A stretch of 64,000 bases of DNA from WTGA01 sp965214055 (GTDB taxonomy: Bacteria; Pseudomonadota; Gammaproteobacteria; Arenicellales; Poriferihabitantaceae): positions 372,001 to 436,000 of the forward strand of contig OZ243931.1 of the NCBI GenBank assembly GCA_965214055.1, in the 5' to 3' direction. Positions 1-9,100 of the stretch are shown here, in pieces. A program made the position numbers and the translations under genes. Position 1 is the stretch's first letter; each line of letters opens with the position of its first letter. The notes under the pieces are model-generated. The model ran no database searches. It was not told the DNA's origin and worked only from the letters and a program-made list of their open reading frames with translations.

Positions 1-859
1 TGTTCCGGTCATGGGAATCCGACTGTCGCTTTCTCAACAATTCCAGTTCGGCTTCCGTCTTCCGCTGATCCGCCAGGGCCTCTTGCAGGGAATTTTCGTA
101 CTGCGCCCTCAGGCGATCCTGCTCCACGACCTGTTCATTCAGGGCATCCAGGCGCAGCACCAGCAATTGCCCGTTCACCACCCTGGCCTCGTCTTTTAGC
201 ACCTTGTAGCGACGGGCTGCGGAAGCCTGCCTTTGGAGTCGACGCAGTTGTTTGTCCAGTTCGTCCCGGATATCCGACACCCGGTCCAGGTTTTCCCGGG
301 TATGCGCAATCCTGTTTTCCGTCTCCCGGCGCCTGGCCTTGTATCGTGAAGTCCCGGATGCCTCTTCCACAAATACCCGTATTTCTTCCGGCCTCGCCTC
401 AACGATTCGGCTCACCATCCCCTGTTCGATGATGGAGTAGGACCGGGGCCCAAGACCCGTCCCGTGAAACAGGTCCAGCACATCCCGCCGTCGCGTCTTG
501 ATGTGGTTAATCAGGTACGTGGAGATGCCGTCCCGGGTCATGGTCCTTTTCACTGAAATCTCCACGAACTGGGCGTAGTGGCCCGCCGCACTGCCGTCGC
601 TGTTGTCAAAGATCAGTTCAACCGATGCTTTTCCAACGGGTTTTCGGGAGGATGAACCATTGAAAATGACATCCGCCATGCTGTCGCCCCGCAACGTTTT
701 TGCCGAGGATTCACCCATGACCCACCGGACTGCGTCAATGACATTGGACTTACCGCATCCGTTGGGACCCACCACTCCCACCAGATGGGAAGGCAGGCGA
801 ATATCGGTGGTATCCACAAAGGATTTAAACCCGGAAACCTGTAACTTTTTCAGCCGCAT
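1..859 (-). CDS. smc: Chromosome segregation ATPase SMC, N-terminal part (runs off the window)
   Basis: Structural maintenance of chromosomes protein, which helps compact and segregate the nucleoid. The reading frame is open from an ATG at 859 to the window edge, giving 286 residues that start MRLKKLQVSGFKSFVD. The ABC-type Walker A GPNGCGKSN lies near residue 33, followed by the FNGSSSRKP region typical of SMC heads. From about residue 170 the sequence becomes charged and heptad-like (EVQRLQ-type), the start of the first coiled-coil arm. The hinge, second arm and C-terminal head lie outside the window. The family identity is certain; the total length cannot be seen. Confidence 0.95.
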   Translation of the reverse strand, partial: MRLKKLQVSGFKSFVDTTDIRLPSHLVGVVGPNGCGKSNVIDAVRWVMGESSAKTLRGDSMADVIFNGSSSRKPVGKASVELIFDNSDGSAAGHYAQFVEISVKRTMTRDGISTYLINHIKTRRRDVLDLFHGTGLGPRSYSIIEQGMVSRIVEARPEEIRVFVEEASGTSRYKARRRETENRIAHTRENLDRVSDIRDELDKQLRRLQRQASAARRYKVLKDEARVVNGQLLVLRLDALNEQVVEQDRLRAQYENSLQEALADQRKTEAELELLRKRQSDSHDRN

Positions 860-951
860 TCAGAATAACGATATTGGTCCGGCAAGGCGCCGTCGCCCAA
901 GGGTCACAATTGTTGGTTCACAGACGAGCATTTCATGCTCTCGGAACTCTG

Positions 952-957
952 ATTATA
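952..957 (-). promoter_or_regulatory. Candidate sigma-70 -10 box for smc
   Basis: Read on the minus strand this is a perfect TATAAT, 93 bases upstream of the smc start. No good -35 hexamer is seen 16-18 bases further up. A short perfect hairpin (926-940, six-base stem, three-base loop) lies in the presumed leader. Apart from this and the aprA terminator, nothing else was recognised in the 307-base gap between smc and aprA. Confidence 0.4.
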
Positions 958-1111
958 CCCTCCTGAACAACGGGTGGAGAAAAAAGTGGTGGACCCGGGG
1001 TGAATTGAAAGCATCCAATACAACGGGTTGAAGGCACCCCCACCCTCCGGGTGTATCCCTCCTGCGGCCAGGCTGGATTGTTCATTCCAAACCGCGTTTC
1101 CGCCGCCATAA

Positions 1112-1148
1112 CACCAAAAAAGCCAGGACAGACCTGGCTTTTTTGGTG
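1112..1148 (-). terminator. Rho-independent terminator of aprBA
   Basis: A perfect 16-base inverted repeat (1112-1127 against 1133-1148) with a five-base loop. The stem has a CCAGG/CCTGG core and A6/T6 outer arms, so a T-run follows the GC core on the minus strand. It starts 19 bases beyond the aprA stop codon. The symmetry means it could also stop transcription coming from the left. Confidence 0.9.
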
Positions 1149-1166
1149 GAACCGGTTCAATGCGAA

Positions 1167-3125
1167 CTACAGGTCCGGCCCCATGTGGCCCATGCCTTCC
1201 GGTTCCTTTTCTCCCACCGCAATCAGGGGCTGCCATTTCACTTTCTTCAACTCCCACTCGCCGGTATTCCGGTCATAGCGGGAATTGACAAAACACTTCC
1301 ATTCCTCGTCGTTAATGTCCCGGAAGTCTGCCCGGTAATAGTACCCGGGATAGCGGGTCTCCTGGCGGAACTTGATGTGTTGCATGTGTGCTTCGGCGGC
1401 AATGATGCGATGATAATTCTCCCAGGCACGCAACAGCTCATGCAGGTCCTTTGCGCGCATTTTCAGGGAATCCTCCTTGAGCATCACCATTTTTTTCTCC
1501 GCCAGTTCCAGCATTTGCTGATTCGTCTGGTACCAGGTGGCTACGCCTGCAACATATTCATCCATGATCTTCTGCAACCGGAACTGCAGCATTTTCGGCG
1601 TAATATAGTGGGGATTGATATCAATCGCCGTCGTGTAATCCTTGTGCTCCAGGAAAGTACGCACCGGCCGGTAGATTTCCTCGACAATCTCGTCCGTGGA
1701 CATGGGAAGTTCCGGCTGGATGTCCGGATGATCCTGGCAGTACTGCACCATGCTCTTGGCGGCAATCCGCCCTTCAGTAAAGGACCCGGATGAAAATTTA
1801 TGGCCGGAAGCCCCGACTCCATCCCCCCCCGTAAACAGTCCATTGACCGTTGTCATCCGGTTGTATCCCCAATGATAATGATCCGGGGTACCGGGCAGGT
1901 CTTCGGGACCGGAACACCAGAGCCCGGCACAACCGGCATGGGACCCCAGCAGGTAGGGTTCCGTGGGCATCAGTTCGGACATTTCCTTGTCCGGTTCAAT
2001 GTTTTCACCCGCCCAGACTCCGCACTGGCCAATGGTCATGTCCAGAAAATCTTCCCAGGCTTCGGCCTCGAGGTGCTTGATCTCCCGGGGTGTCATGGTT
2101 TCCGCCAGCTTTGCCATGGCAGTGGGGGTATCCATGAAAATCGGACCCCGGCCCTCCCGCATTTCAATCATCATCAGGTGATTTCGCAGACAGGTGCCCA
2201 TGGCAAAGCCCATGGCATATTTGTCGTAGCCATTGTCTTTCAGGAGTTCATAGTTTTTCTCCTGGTAATCTTCGCCGAATGCATTCATGGCCTTCGCCTT
2301 GAACAACAGGAACCAGGCCCCCACCGGGCCGTAGCCATCCTTAAATCTCGCCGGCACAAACCGGTTTTCCATGAGGGTCATTTCCGCTCCGCATTCAGCC
2401 GCCATGGCATAGGTTGAACCCGCGTTCCAGACAGGATACCAGGCCCGGCCCGTCCCTTCTCCAACCGACCTCGGCCGAAATACATTTACGGCACCGCCAG
2501 CAACCAGCAAACAGGTCTTGAACCGATAGATATAGATCTTGTTCTCCCGTACGGAGAAACCGGCGCAACCGGACACCCGGCTTGGGTCGTTCTTGTCGGT
2601 AAACAGACGGACAATAAAGATCCGTTCCCGAATATTCTCCACTCCCAATGCTTTTTTCGCGGCCTCGGCGACGATCCATTTGTAGGATTCGCCATTGATC
2701 ATGATTTGCCAGCGACCGGAACGGACCGGTTTCCCGCCCTCCCGCAACTTTTTCCCTTCATCCCCTTTCTGCTTCCAGATCGGCAATCCCCAGTCCTCAA
2801 AATTGTGCACCGAGTCATCCACATGGCGACCCACATCATAGACCAGGTCTTCCCGGGTGATCCCCATCAAATCCCCCCGTACATACCGCACATATTCCGC
2901 CGGGTCATTTTCACCCATGTAGGTATTGATCGCTGACAGACCCTGGGCCACTGCCCCGGACCGGTCCATGGCCGCCTTGTCAACGAGCTTGATATTCAGC
3001 CCCGTTCCCTCGGCCCATTTCATGATTTCAAAAGCGGCCCCACAGGCAGCCATCCCACCGCCAATCAGCAGGATATCGCATTCCTCTTCAACGACTTCTG
3101 GATTTCCAAACGTATACTCAGACAT
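1167..3125 (-). CDS. aprA: Dissimilatory adenylylsulfate reductase, alpha subunit
   Basis: FAD-containing catalytic subunit of APS reductase. In sulfur oxidisers it runs in reverse, joining sulfite and AMP to form APS, which sulfate adenylyltransferase then converts to sulfate and ATP. The 652-residue length is normal for the family. The N-terminus has the dinucleotide-binding GGGMAACGAAFE segment (near residue 22) and VVDKA-like second strand (LVDKAAMDRSGAVAQG). The fumarate-reductase-like fold continues with a C-terminal helical domain ending near LKKVKWQPL. It lies 39 bases downstream of aprB, same strand, in a two-gene operon closed by a strong terminator. No aprM or qmo genes are adjacent, so the membrane electron acceptor is not identified here. 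Confidence 0.97.
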   Translation of the reverse strand: MSEYTFGNPEVVEEECDILLIGGGMAACGAAFEIMKWAEGTGLNIKLVDKAAMDRSGAVAQGLSAINTYMGENDPAEYVRYVRGDLMGITREDLVYDVGRHVDDSVHNFEDWGLPIWKQKGDEGKKLREGGKPVRSGRWQIMINGESYKWIVAEAAKKALGVENIRERIFIVRLFTDKNDPSRVSGCAGFSVRENKIYIYRFKTCLLVAGGAVNVFRPRSVGEGTGRAWYPVWNAGSTYAMAAECGAEMTLMENRFVPARFKDGYGPVGAWFLLFKAKAMNAFGEDYQEKNYELLKDNGYDKYAMGFAMGTCLRNHLMMIEMREGRGPIFMDTPTAMAKLAETMTPREIKHLEAEAWEDFLDMTIGQCGVWAGENIEPDKEMSELMPTEPYLLGSHAGCAGLWCSGPEDLPGTPDHYHWGYNRMTTVNGLFTGGDGVGASGHKFSSGSFTEGRIAAKSMVQYCQDHPDIQPELPMSTDEIVEEIYRPVRTFLEHKDYTTAIDINPHYITPKMLQFRLQKIMDEYVAGVATWYQTNQQMLELAEKKMVMLKEDSLKMRAKDLHELLRAWENYHRIIAAEAHMQHIKFRQETRYPGYYYRADFRDINDEEWKCFVNSRYDRNTGEWELKKVKWQPLIAVGEKEPEGMGHMGPDL

Positions 3126-3164
3126 AGCACTAATCGTGTTAAATTATTCGGGCGGGACCAGCGG

Positions 3165-3629
3165 TCAGCTGGCCATGAACTGGCTCATATCACAACTGTG
3201 GGTATCGTCGGTAAACAGCCTGGAATGGTTCTTCAGGTCCGACGCGTCCGCATCCGGTTTGCCACCATACGGGTCCGCGGACCCTTCCGGGGTAGTGCGT
3301 ATCGGAAACTTGAAACGCTTCATCTTGCCGTTCCTGAATTTGATCGTCCACATAATGGAATCCGTGCCCCGCAACGGCTGAACCTGTGCCCCCAGGGGGA
3401 CCACGTCCGCATAGTGCCGGCATTCAATGGCCTGCTGCGGGCAGATCTTGACACAGGAATAGCATTCCCAGCACTGTTCGGGTTCCTGGTTCCAGGCCTT
3501 CATGGCATGGCCCGTTTCGGAACCATCCTTATCCAGTTTCATCAGGTCATGGGGACAGATATACATACAGGCGGTCTTGTCCTGGCCTTTGCATCCATCA
3601 CATTTATCGGTTCGAACATATGTCGGCAT
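3165..3629 (-). CDS. aprB: Dissimilatory adenylylsulfate reductase, beta subunit
   Basis: Iron-sulfur subunit that carries electrons to and from the AprA flavin through two [4Fe-4S] clusters. The 154-residue protein begins MPTYVRTDKCDGCKG. Cysteines in CDGCKG..CMYICP and CWECYSCVKICP provide the eight ligands. The C-terminal tail (about residues 100-154) is the segment that wraps around AprA in known structures. The ATG at 3629 is chosen over one nine codons upstream because AGGAGA sits eight bases before it. The 220-base AT-rich region upstream (3630-3849) should hold the aprBA promoter, but no convincing -35/-10 pair stands out. Confidence 0.96.
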   Translation of the reverse strand: MPTYVRTDKCDGCKGQDKTACMYICPHDLMKLDKDGSETGHAMKAWNQEPEQCWECYSCVKICPQQAIECRHYADVVPLGAQVQPLRGTDSIMWTIKFRNGKMKRFKFPIRTTPEGSADPYGGKPDADASDLKNHSRLFTDDTHSCDMSQFMAS

Positions 3630-3849
3630 GGGTTTTCTCCTGTTGGTTGACGGCACGGCATCCCGGTGGTCTGCCAGATTTTAATCTATCGCTTTTCCGG
3701 GTGAAAAACCAATTAAATTTACCAACCGTGCAATAAATTCTATTTATATGTGATGATTAATTATTTTTATGAGGATACGGTCTGCCCGGCCCATGCCATC
3801 CCCCGGGCAACGTGATTCGGGAAAGACGAATCCGGACGGGCCGGGACCC

Positions 3850-4629
3850 CTACTGTTTCACCCTTCGAATGGCGAACAGGTACCACCCGGCAAGGATCAT
3901 AGGCAGACTCAGCAATTGCCCCATGGTGATCCAGTCCATCAACACCGGGCCAAGATGTCCATCGGGTTCCCGGAAAAACTCAACGAAAAACCGGGCCACA
4001 CCATATCCCACCAGAAACAGGCCGGAAATTTTCCCCGCTGGCCGGGGCCGGGAAGCATACCACCATACCAGGACAAACAGCACCAGTCCTTCGAGGCCCG
4101 CCTCGTAGAGCTGGGAAGGATGCCGGGGAAAATCCGGGGCAGTGGAAAAAAGCACTCCCCACGGCATGTCCGTGGGCCGGCCCCACAATTCCTGGTTGAT
4201 AAAATTTCCCAGCCGCCCGAAGAACAGGCCGGCGGGTACGAGAGGAGCCAGAAAATCCGCGACGTCGAAAAATCGTCTATGGGTCTTTTTCGCATACAGG
4301 GGGATGGCCCCCAGGACCCCGATCAACCCACCATGGAATGACATCCCGCCATCCCAAATGGCGATGGCATCCAGCGGGTGGGCGAGGTAGAAACCCGGAT
4401 TGTAAAACAGGACATACCCCAGCCGCCCCCCCAGGACAGCACCCATGGCCATGTAGAACACCAGATCGAAGATTTCATCCTGCTTCCAGTCCAAACCGGT
4501 TTTTCCGGCCCGGTACCGGCCCAGAACCAGCCCGGCGCCAAAACCGAGCAAATACATCAAGCCGTACCAGTGAACAGACAGGGGGCCAATAGAAATGGCC
4601 ACCGGATCAAAATTAGGATGTACAATCAA
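3850..4629 (-). CDS. lgt: Prolipoprotein diacylglyceryl transferase
   Basis: Inner-membrane enzyme that transfers diacylglycerol from phosphatidylglycerol to the lipobox cysteine of prolipoproteins, the first step of lipoprotein maturation. The 259-residue protein is strongly hydrophobic with about seven membrane segments. It contains the conserved GGMSFHGGLIG (catalytic His, near residue 100) and the Lgt signature GRLGNFINQELWGRP (near residue 140). The start is TTG: no in-frame ATG lies upstream, and a purine-rich GAGAAG sits about six bases before it. It is read toward aprBA but separated by 220 bases, so co-transcription is doubtful. Confidence 0.96.
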   Translation of the reverse strand: MIVHPNFDPVAISIGPLSVHWYGLMYLLGFGAGLVLGRYRAGKTGLDWKQDEIFDLVFYMAMGAVLGGRLGYVLFYNPGFYLAHPLDAIAIWDGGMSFHGGLIGVLGAIPLYAKKTHRRFFDVADFLAPLVPAGLFFGRLGNFINQELWGRPTDMPWGVLFSTAPDFPRHPSQLYEAGLEGLVLFVLVWWYASRPRPAGKISGLFLVGYGVARFFVEFFREPDGHLGPVLMDWITMGQLLSLPMILAGWYLFAIRRVKQ

Positions 4630-4724
4630 GGTTTCTTCTCATGAAATGCAGTGCAGCACGTCTATCCGTTCCAATATCGGTATTGTAACGGATTCCCGGT
4701 CCTGTCAATCCCGTTCAATCAAAA

Positions 4725-6767
4725 ATGTCGAACCACCTGATCCACCAGTCAAGCCCGTACCTGCTGCAACACGCGAACAATCCCGTGGACTGGTACCCCT
4801 GGAGCGAACACGCACTGGAACTGGCCCGGAAAACGGACAAACCGATCCTGCTTTCCATCGGCTATGCGGCCTGTCACTGGTGCCATGTCATGGAAGAGGA
4901 AAGTTTTGAAAACCCGGACATCGCGGCCTTGATGAACCGGTTGTTTGTCTGCATCAAAGTGGACCGGGAGGAACGCCCGGACCTGGATAAAATCTACCAG
5001 TTCACGCACCAGATGCTGACCCAGCGCCCGGGTGGCTGGCCACTCACCGTCGCGCTGACACCCGACGGGCACGCTCCCTTTTTCGCCGGCACCTACTTTC
5101 CCCCGGAACCTCGGTTCAACATGCCTGGCTTTGGCGAATTGCTGCAGAAAATAGCCGATCACTACCGAACCCATACCGCCCAGCTCGAAGACTATCACGT
5201 GTCGTTCAACCAGGCCCTCATGAGATTGAATCCCCAGGGGGCACAATCCACAATCCCCGACCCGGAAACCACCCTTGCCCGGGCGGTCCAGACCCTGGAA
5301 CAACAATTCGATCCGGAGTTCGGGGGATTTGGAAAAGCTCCAAAATTTCCCCATCCCACCCAGATTGAATTGCTTTTGCACCAGGCTGCCCTGTCCCGAA
5401 AGGCCGATCATCCTGCCGCAAAAATGGCCAAAAAAACACTGAACCACATGGCCCGGGGGGGATTGTTTGACCATCTCGGCGGTGGTTTTTTCCGCTATTC
5501 AGTGGATCGCCAGTGGCAGATTCCCCATTTCGAGAAAATGCTCTACGACAATGCCCAGCTACTGGGACTGTATTGCGATGCCCTGCAGCTGTTTGCGAAC
5601 AGGCACTATGCCGCCACCGCCCGGGCAACCGCAGATTGGGTGATGGCAGAAATGCAGCAGCCCGGGGGCGGTTACGCATCCACCCTGGACGCTGATTCCG
5701 ATGGCGAAGAGGGCCGGTATTATGTGTGGAGTGAAACCGACCTGCGCGCGGTCCTGGCCGAAAACGACTATGCCATGATCGAGAACTATTTCGGGTTATA
5801 CGGGGAACCAAATTTTGAGAATAACTGGCATTTCAACCTGAATCCGGAAACCAATCTTCCGTTGCTGGGAGAAAATCCAGAGGTCATGAAGGCCGTGAAC
5901 ACGGCCAGGGCCCGGCTCCTGGAAATCCGGGATCAACGCAACCGTCCCGGGCTGGATGACAAGATCCTCACCGCCTGGAACGGATTAATGATCCAGGGGA
6001 TGACCCGGGCTGCCAGAACATTCCATGATCCAGCCTATCTGGAGTCTGCACAGGATTCCATCGAATTCGTGAAAAGCAATCTGTGGCAGTCAGGCCGGTT
6101 GCTGGCTGCATACCGCCAGGGGAAAGCCCATCTCAATGCCTACCTCGATGATTATGCGTTCATGCTCAACGGCCTGATGGAGTCCCTTCAATGCCGGTGG
6201 CGAAACGAAGACCTGGAGTTCGCGGTCTCCATTTGCGATGCCATGCTGGACAAATTCGAAGATCCCGAAACCGGGGGATTTTTCTTTACCTCCCACGATC
6301 ATGAACGGCTGCTGTACAGACCGAAAAATGGCGCCGATGATTCCATTCCTTCCGGCAATGCCGCCGCTATTTCGGCCCTTCTCAAGCTCGGCAGCATGCT
6401 GGGGGAGTCCAGATATCTCAACAGTGCACAACGCGCACTCGAACTGTTCTCCGGTGAACTGGAACACCGTCCCTCCGTGAACAGCTCCATGACCGCCGCA
6501 TTACAGTCTGTGCCCGGCAACCATTCCACGGTAGTAATCCGGGGCAAGTCTCCCGATCTCGAACAGTGGATGGAGAAACTCAACCGGACTTACCGGCCGG
6601 GGGTCACCGTCTTCGGCATTCCGGCCGGGGTGAAATCCCTGAGAAAGGATCTTGCGCTTCGAATACCGCAGGCCCGGACAGTGGCCTACCTGTGCAAGGG
6701 TTCCCATTGTACGGCCCCGCTGTTGTCCCTGGAGGAACTTGAGCACCGACTGGACGGGCAGGCATGA
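4725..6767 (+). CDS. DUF255 thioredoxin-domain protein (YyaL / spermatogenesis-associated protein 20 family)
   Basis: A 680-residue soluble protein of the widespread DUF255 family. Residues about 1-165 form a thioredoxin-like domain with the diagnostic SIGYAACHWCHVMEEESF motif (Cys50 and Cys53) and VDREERPDLDKIY. The remainder is an alpha/alpha six-barrel like that of glycosidases and N-acylglucosamine epimerases, including GGLFDHLGGGFFRYSVD and HFEKMLYDNAQLL. The biochemical role of bacterial members is not established; redox or carbohydrate-related functions have been proposed from fold alone. It is transcribed divergently from lgt, 95 bases away, and faces trmB at its 3' end. Confidence 0.9.
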   Translation: MSNHLIHQSSPYLLQHANNPVDWYPWSEHALELARKTDKPILLSIGYAACHWCHVMEEESFENPDIAALMNRLFVCIKVDREERPDLDKIYQFTHQMLTQRPGGWPLTVALTPDGHAPFFAGTYFPPEPRFNMPGFGELLQKIADHYRTHTAQLEDYHVSFNQALMRLNPQGAQSTIPDPETTLARAVQTLEQQFDPEFGGFGKAPKFPHPTQIELLLHQAALSRKADHPAAKMAKKTLNHMARGGLFDHLGGGFFRYSVDRQWQIPHFEKMLYDNAQLLGLYCDALQLFANRHYAATARATADWVMAEMQQPGGGYASTLDADSDGEEGRYYVWSETDLRAVLAENDYAMIENYFGLYGEPNFENNWHFNLNPETNLPLLGENPEVMKAVNTARARLLEIRDQRNRPGLDDKILTAWNGLMIQGMTRAARTFHDPAYLESAQDSIEFVKSNLWQSGRLLAAYRQGKAHLNAYLDDYAFMLNGLMESLQCRWRNEDLEFAVSICDAMLDKFEDPETGGFFFTSHDHERLLYRPKNGADDSIPSGNAAAISALLKLGSMLGESRYLNSAQRALELFSGELEHRPSVNSSMTAALQSVPGNHSTVVIRGKSPDLEQWMEKLNRTYRPGVTVFGIPAGVKSLRKDLALRIPQARTVAYLCKGSHCTAPLLSLEELEHRLDGQA

Positions 6768-6784
6768 TCCCGTGGAGGTTCCCG

Positions 6785-7483
6785 CTATGTACGGGACATG
6801 ATCAGGTCCCATATTCCATGGTTCAGTTTCCGACCGCGCCGCTCGAATTTTGTCAGGGGCCGGTCCCGGGGCCGCACTGAAAAACTGCCCTCTCCCGCCG
6901 TGTTCTCGAAGTACCCGGAATGCTCCAGTTTATCCAGGGCCTCGTCTGCATAGTCCTGCCAGTCCGTGGCAAAATGGAAGATGCCGCCGGATTTCAGTTT
7001 TTTGGCAACCTGCCCGATAAAACCGGGTTGCAGGATTCGCCGCTTGTGATGTTTTTTCTTTGGCCAGGGGTCAGGGAAGTACAGGCAGACCTTGTCCAGC
7101 GTCCCATCTCCTATCCCGGTTTCAAGAACCCCAATGGCATCCGTGCAGAAGACCCTGACATTGGCAATCCCCTTTTGTTCCAGGTTGAGCAGTAAATGCC
7201 CGACACCGGGGGGATGCACTTCGATGCCGACGAAGTCCCACTGCGGGTGAGACTGGGCCATTTCCACCAGGGCGTCGCCGTTGCCAAACCCGATTTCCAG
7301 AATCACGGGGGCTGACCGGCCAAAAATCTCCCGGAAGTCAACAGCGCCGGGGCCATGCTCCGGCGGCTCCAGCCCATAAACCGGCATCAGGGTATCCAGG
7401 GCTCTTTGCTGGGCAGGGGTGGTCCTTCCGCCCCGGATACTGAAACTGCGGATGGGTCGGTGTGCTCTGTCTGGCTGGCTCAT
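6785..7483 (-). CDS. trmB: tRNA (guanine-N7)-methyltransferase
   Basis: SAM-dependent enzyme making m7G46 in the variable loop of tRNAs. The chosen ATG at 7483 gives 232 residues starting MSQPDRAHRPIRSF, close to family length. The longer frame open to 7804 would add 107 unconserved residues. The SAM site is VILEIGFGNGDALVEMA (near residue 60), followed by IGIEVH-like VGIEVHPPGVG, and the TrmB hallmark YFPDPWPKKKHHKRRI (near residue 135). The C-terminus has the usual TKFERRGRKLNHGIWDL. Its stop is 17 bases from the convergent DUF255 gene. Confidence 0.96.
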   Translation of the reverse strand: MSQPDRAHRPIRSFSIRGGRTTPAQQRALDTLMPVYGLEPPEHGPGAVDFREIFGRSAPVILEIGFGNGDALVEMAQSHPQWDFVGIEVHPPGVGHLLLNLEQKGIANVRVFCTDAIGVLETGIGDGTLDKVCLYFPDPWPKKKHHKRRILQPGFIGQVAKKLKSGGIFHFATDWQDYADEALDKLEHSGYFENTAGEGSFSVRPRDRPLTKFERRGRKLNHGIWDLIMSRT

Positions 7484-7803
7484 TGCGGGTCCTCGAACGG
7501 AGGCTTCGCTCCCGCCTTGCGGAAGCCGGTTTCGGATTGTCCGGAATACAGCCCATCCCCTGACGGGCTCCGGTTCCTGCGTCACAGTATACGTCAATGC
7601 ATTTTGCACAGGGACCCCGAACCGCCCGATTGCCATTTCATGGCTTCGGACCGGTTCCCGTGGTCCCGGATTCCCCTCCCCGGACATCAGGGCCCATCTT
7701 TCGGACGCCGGACAGGGGTCATCCCCTTCCCGGGCACCTTCAATGGTATCATCCACACAGAACTCCAATTCATGGTGTAAAGCGATACACCGCAACGGGA
7801 ACA
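7484..7803. other. Divergent intergenic region between trmB and the thiolase gene
   Basis: A 320-base stretch between two divergent starts. Several frames are open here, but none shows a family motif or a ribosome-binding site, so it is read as a bidirectional promoter region. No convincing -35/-10 pair or operator palindrome was picked out by eye. Confidence 0.4.
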
Positions 7804-9099
7804 ATGCACAAAGGCCGGCCGGTATATATCATTGATGGAGCCCGCACTCCATTTCTCAAGGCAACGGGGAAGCCCGGGCCTTTCCGCGCTGTCGATCTGG
7901 CTGTGGCGGCGGGACTCCCGCTGTTGAACCGGCAGCCGTTTGCTGCCACGGACCTGGACGAAGTGATCCTGGGGTGTGTGGCACCCACTGCGGAGGAAGC
8001 AAACATCGGGCGGGTCGCATCACTGCGCATGGGATGCGGTGAATCCACCCCGGCATGGACGGTGGCCAGAAACTGTGCGAGCGGCCTGCAGGCACTGGAC
8101 AGTGCAGCAACCAATATTGCCCTCGGGCGGTCTGACCTGGTCCTGGCCGGCGGCACCGAGTCCATGAGTCATGCGCCGGTGCTGTTCTCCACCGAATTTG
8201 TCACCTGGCTTGGAAGCTGGGCCCGTTCAAAATCCATTGCCGACAAGGCCCGATCTCTGAAAATGCTGAAACCATCGCATTTCAAACCGGTCATTGGCCT
8301 GGTCCAGGGACTCACCGACCCGGTATGCGGGTTTTCCATGGGGCAGACAACGGAAAAGATTGCCCATCGATTCGGTCTTGATCGGGAATCCATGGATCGG
8401 TTTTCGGTACGGAGCCATAAACGGTTGGCCGCCGCCATTGACAACGGCATTTTCCATGGAGAAGTGGAAACGATTTTTGACACCCGGGGCAACGGCTATT
8501 CCGAAGACAATGGGTTGAGACGGGACTCCTGTACTGAAAAACTGGCAAAACTCCCCCCGGTATTTGACCGGCCCACCGGGCTTGTGACGGCGGGCAACAG
8601 TGCACAGATTACCGATGGGTGTGCATGGCTGCTGCTGGCCAGTGAACCGGCCATGGAAAAATTCGGACTGCAGGGGCGTGGACTGGTCGCCGACAGCCAA
8701 TGGGCGGGAGTAGACCCTACACAGATGGGTCTGGGCCCCGTACATGCCAGCACACCCATTTTGCAGCGGGCCTCTCTCGGTCTCGGCGATGTGGACTATT
8801 GGGAGATCAACGAGGCGTTTGCCGGCCAGGTGCTGGGGTGTCTTGCGGCATGGCGTTCCCGGGAATATTGCAGAAATGATCTCGGCCTGGAAGACGCGCT
8901 GGGTGAACTGGACCCGGCCCGGCTCAATCTCAATGGCGGCGGCATCAGCCTCGGTCATCCTGTGGGCGCAAGCGGAGCCCGGATCGTACTCCATGCCCTG
9001 CGGGTGCTGGAACACCATCAATGGGACCGGGCGGTGGCCACCCTGTGCATCGGTGGGGGCCAGGGCGGTGCCCTGTTAATACGGAGACTGTCCCACTGA
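7804..9099 (+). CDS. fadI: Acetyl-CoA C-acyltransferase (3-ketoacyl-CoA thiolase, FadI-like)
   Basis: Thiolase that cleaves 3-ketoacyl-CoA with CoA in the last step of beta-oxidation. From the ATG at 7804 the product is 431 residues starting MHKGRPVYIIDGARTPF. The nucleophilic cysteine is Cys91 in ARNCASGLQALDSA. The other active-site blocks follow: NEAFAGQV, GGGISLGHPVGASGARI (His) and CIGGGQGGA (second Cys). The insertion before NEAF and the length resemble FadI more than FadA. It is followed after a single base by the multifunctional partner, forming an operon. Confidence 0.9.
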   Translation: MHKGRPVYIIDGARTPFLKATGKPGPFRAVDLAVAAGLPLLNRQPFAATDLDEVILGCVAPTAEEANIGRVASLRMGCGESTPAWTVARNCASGLQALDSAATNIALGRSDLVLAGGTESMSHAPVLFSTEFVTWLGSWARSKSIADKARSLKMLKPSHFKPVIGLVQGLTDPVCGFSMGQTTEKIAHRFGLDRESMDRFSVRSHKRLAAAIDNGIFHGEVETIFDTRGNGYSEDNGLRRDSCTEKLAKLPPVFDRPTGLVTAGNSAQITDGCAWLLLASEPAMEKFGLQGRGLVADSQWAGVDPTQMGLGPVHASTPILQRASLGLGDVDYWEINEAFAGQVLGCLAAWRSREYCRNDLGLEDALGELDPARLNLNGGGISLGHPVGASGARIVLHALRVLEHHQWDRAVATLCIGGGQGGALLIRRLSH

Positions 9100-9100
9100 C

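Noticed and set aside
860..1111. Possible small RNA or tRNA between smc and aprA
   Set aside because: Only a six-base hairpin and a -10 box were found; no cloverleaf, T-loop motif or terminator supports an RNA gene.
1051..1793. Long plus-strand frames opposite aprA
   Set aside because: They are antisense shadows of a strongly conserved gene and show no family features; the same applies to other long opposite-strand frames such as those over dxs, argS, maeA and the two RT genes.
7484..7804. N-terminal extension of trmB (frame open to 7804) and of the thiolase (frame open from 7597)
   Set aside because: The extra residues are unconserved and overlap each other on opposite strands; internal ATGs give family-length proteins.
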